From Elusimicrobia bacterium RIFOXYD2_FULL_34_15 (GTDB taxonomy: Bacteria > Elusimicrobiota > UBA8919), in NCBI GenBank assembly GCA_001800605.1, contig MGVS01000023.1, positions 1 through 40,970 on the forward strand: 40,970 nucleotides of DNA. Reading direction: 5' to 3'. A model generated the notes under the pieces. The model did not search any database, was not told where the DNA came from, and saw only the letters and a program-made list of their open reading frames with translations. Positions 40,442-40,970 of this stretch are shown here, one piece after another. The first letter of the stretch is position 1, and every line of letters begins with the position of its first letter. Position numbers and translations under genes: made by a program.

Positions 40442-40767
40442 AAATAAACAACCTCCTTAAGAATATATTTTTTATATACCGGATAAAGGTCTTTTTTAAA
40501 AACAGCATCTACTTTTCTTTTTATTTTATTTTCGTGAAGCAAATCCTGTATATATATCAATGGTTCATAATAAGAGAATCCTCTCAAATAACCATTTCGC
40601 TTAATGTCTACTAAAACATCGATATCGCTTTTTTTAGTATAGTGTCCGGTTACTAATGATCCGAATATCCCTATTTTTTTTATATTATATTTTTTTGCTA
40701 GTTCCTTTTTGTGGTCGCGTAAAGTGTTTTTCACTTTATTTAATGTTCTTGTCCCGGTGATTTTCAT
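40438..40767 (-). CDS. MntA-like minimal nucleotidyltransferase antitoxin
   Basis: This 109-residue protein has the polymerase-beta-type minimal nucleotidyltransferase motif GSLVTGHYTKKSDIDVLVD (GSx10DxD) and a third acidic residue in KVDAVFKK. MntA antitoxins AMPylate HepT toxin on Tyr of the RX4HXY motif, which is present in the neighbour. GGAG lies five bases before the ATG. A perfect 12-base palindrome overlaps the leader next to that site, and a consensus promoter lies 60 bases upstream. Confidence 0.91.
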   Translation of the reverse strand: MKITGTRTLNKVKNTLRDHKKELAKKYNIKKIGIFGSLVTGHYTKKSDIDVLVDIKRNGYLRGFSYYEPLIYIQDLLHENKIKRKVDAVFKKDLYPVYKKYILKEVVYL

Positions 40768-40776
40768 AAGTTCTCC

Positions 40777-40788
40777 ATTGCTAGCAAT
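40777..40788. promoter_or_regulatory. Palindrome ATTGCTAGCAAT beside the mntA ribosome binding site
   Basis: A perfect 12-base inverted repeat lies between the promoter and the Shine-Dalgarno GGAG of mntA, overlapping a second palindrome GCAATTGC. Its position suits an operator for autoregulation of the toxin-antitoxin operon. Confidence 0.5.
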
Positions 40789-40825
40789 TGCACGATATTT
40801 AAGTAAGATGTAGTATGTTACGCTT

Positions 40826-40855
40826 ATTATAATAAATTGATTGACGAGCTGTCAA
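40826..40855 (-). promoter_or_regulatory. Consensus promoter of the mntA-hepT-recombinase operon
   Basis: TTGACA (40855-40850), an 18-base spacer and TATAAT (40831-40826) on the minus strand. Transcription would begin near 40819, about 50 bases before mntA. Confidence 0.85.
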
Positions 40856-40898
40856 GTAGTTTTTTTATGTTCTTGCACTTATATTGTGAATTGTAATT

Positions 40899-40970
40899 GA
40901 ATATTTACCCCCAGTTGCATTCGAATATTTACCCTACCCTGATGTTAATGAACTTTTCAAATTATAACGA
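40899..40970. mobile_element. Possible terminus of an IS21-like element (direct repeats GAATATTTACCC)
   Basis: GAATATTTACCC occurs at 40899-40910 and 40923-40934, a 24-base period. On the minus strand it reads GGGTAAATATTC twice, resembling the multiple terminal repeats of IS21-family ends. No transposase frame is in the window, so an element would have to continue beyond 40970. The call rests on recall of pattern only. Confidence 0.3.

Overview
The window reads as about 41 kb of chromosome from an AT-rich, anaerobic, diderm bacterium. The diderm call rests on a YidC with a large periplasmic domain, a signal-peptide-bearing beta-barrel protein ending in Phe, a lipoprotein, and a prepilin. The anaerobic call rests on a four-subunit PorGDAB 2-oxoacid:ferredoxin oxidoreductase, a clostridial/Thermotoga-type ferredoxin and hypCDE. 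The pilin type (GFTLIELMIVVAIIGLLAAI followed by a GspG-like helix), the CHASE2 signalling proteins and the DUF2723-TPR protein fit uncultivated lineages such as Elusimicrobiota or Omnitrophota. That placement is inference; no marker comparison was possible.

Layout. (1) 1-6 kb, minus strand: tmk-holB-ricT-metG-tatD, an order known from Firmicutes and others, with an AAA_21 ATPase appended. (2) 6-9.7 kb: surE diverges from hypC-hypD-hypE; hypC has a long leader packed with hairpins. (3) 9.7-13.9 kb, plus strand: a three-gene phospho-signalling operon (CHASE2 Ser/Thr kinase, PP2C phosphatase, double-FHA protein) ending at a clear terminator. (4) 13.9-19.65 kb, minus strand: one long run tRNA-Arg(ACG), tadA, tlpA-like, flavodoxin-like reductase, ferredoxin, porG, porD, porA, porB, cyclic-nucleotide-binding protein, with several ATGA overlaps. 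(5) 19.9-26.6 kb, minus strand: rplM-rpsI, CHASE2 adenylate cyclase and DUF3307; asd and an SDR; a PilZ plus small HAMP-like membrane protein pair; tRNA-Arg(TCG). (6) 26.7-39.4 kb, minus strand: the classical origin-proximal set rpmH-rnpA-yidD-yidC-jag-mnmE ... mnmG ... rsmG. It is interrupted by an envelope block (amidase, lipoprotein, beta-barrel, half-size TauE) and a DUF2723 protein. No dnaA is present. (7) 39.5-41 kb: a small operon MntA-HepT-tyrosine recombinase, then what may be the end of an IS21-like element.

Most unusual items. RsmG is fused in frame to a complete type IV prepilin, with an internal ribosome binding site before the pilin part. A lipoprotein gene appears to start on AUA, so the ORF track truncates it by 88 codons. 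A GC-rich palindrome sits in frame inside the start of the tlpA-like gene. tadA lies directly downstream of the tRNA it edits. Two genes (rpmH, pilZ) have strong promoters placed so that their mRNAs should be leaderless. Many intergenic gaps carry an element made of a short 'word' repeated with variation, often in both orientations, and the word differs between gaps; one word family (TTTAATCTGTGTAATC) recurs in several gaps.

Working together, regions 3-5 suggest coupled second-messenger control. CHASE2 sensors feed a kinase and an adenylate cyclase, a cAMP-type receptor is co-transcribed with pyruvate oxidoreductase, and PilZ suggests c-di-GMP as well. All functions are assigned by reading motifs; no database search was possible.
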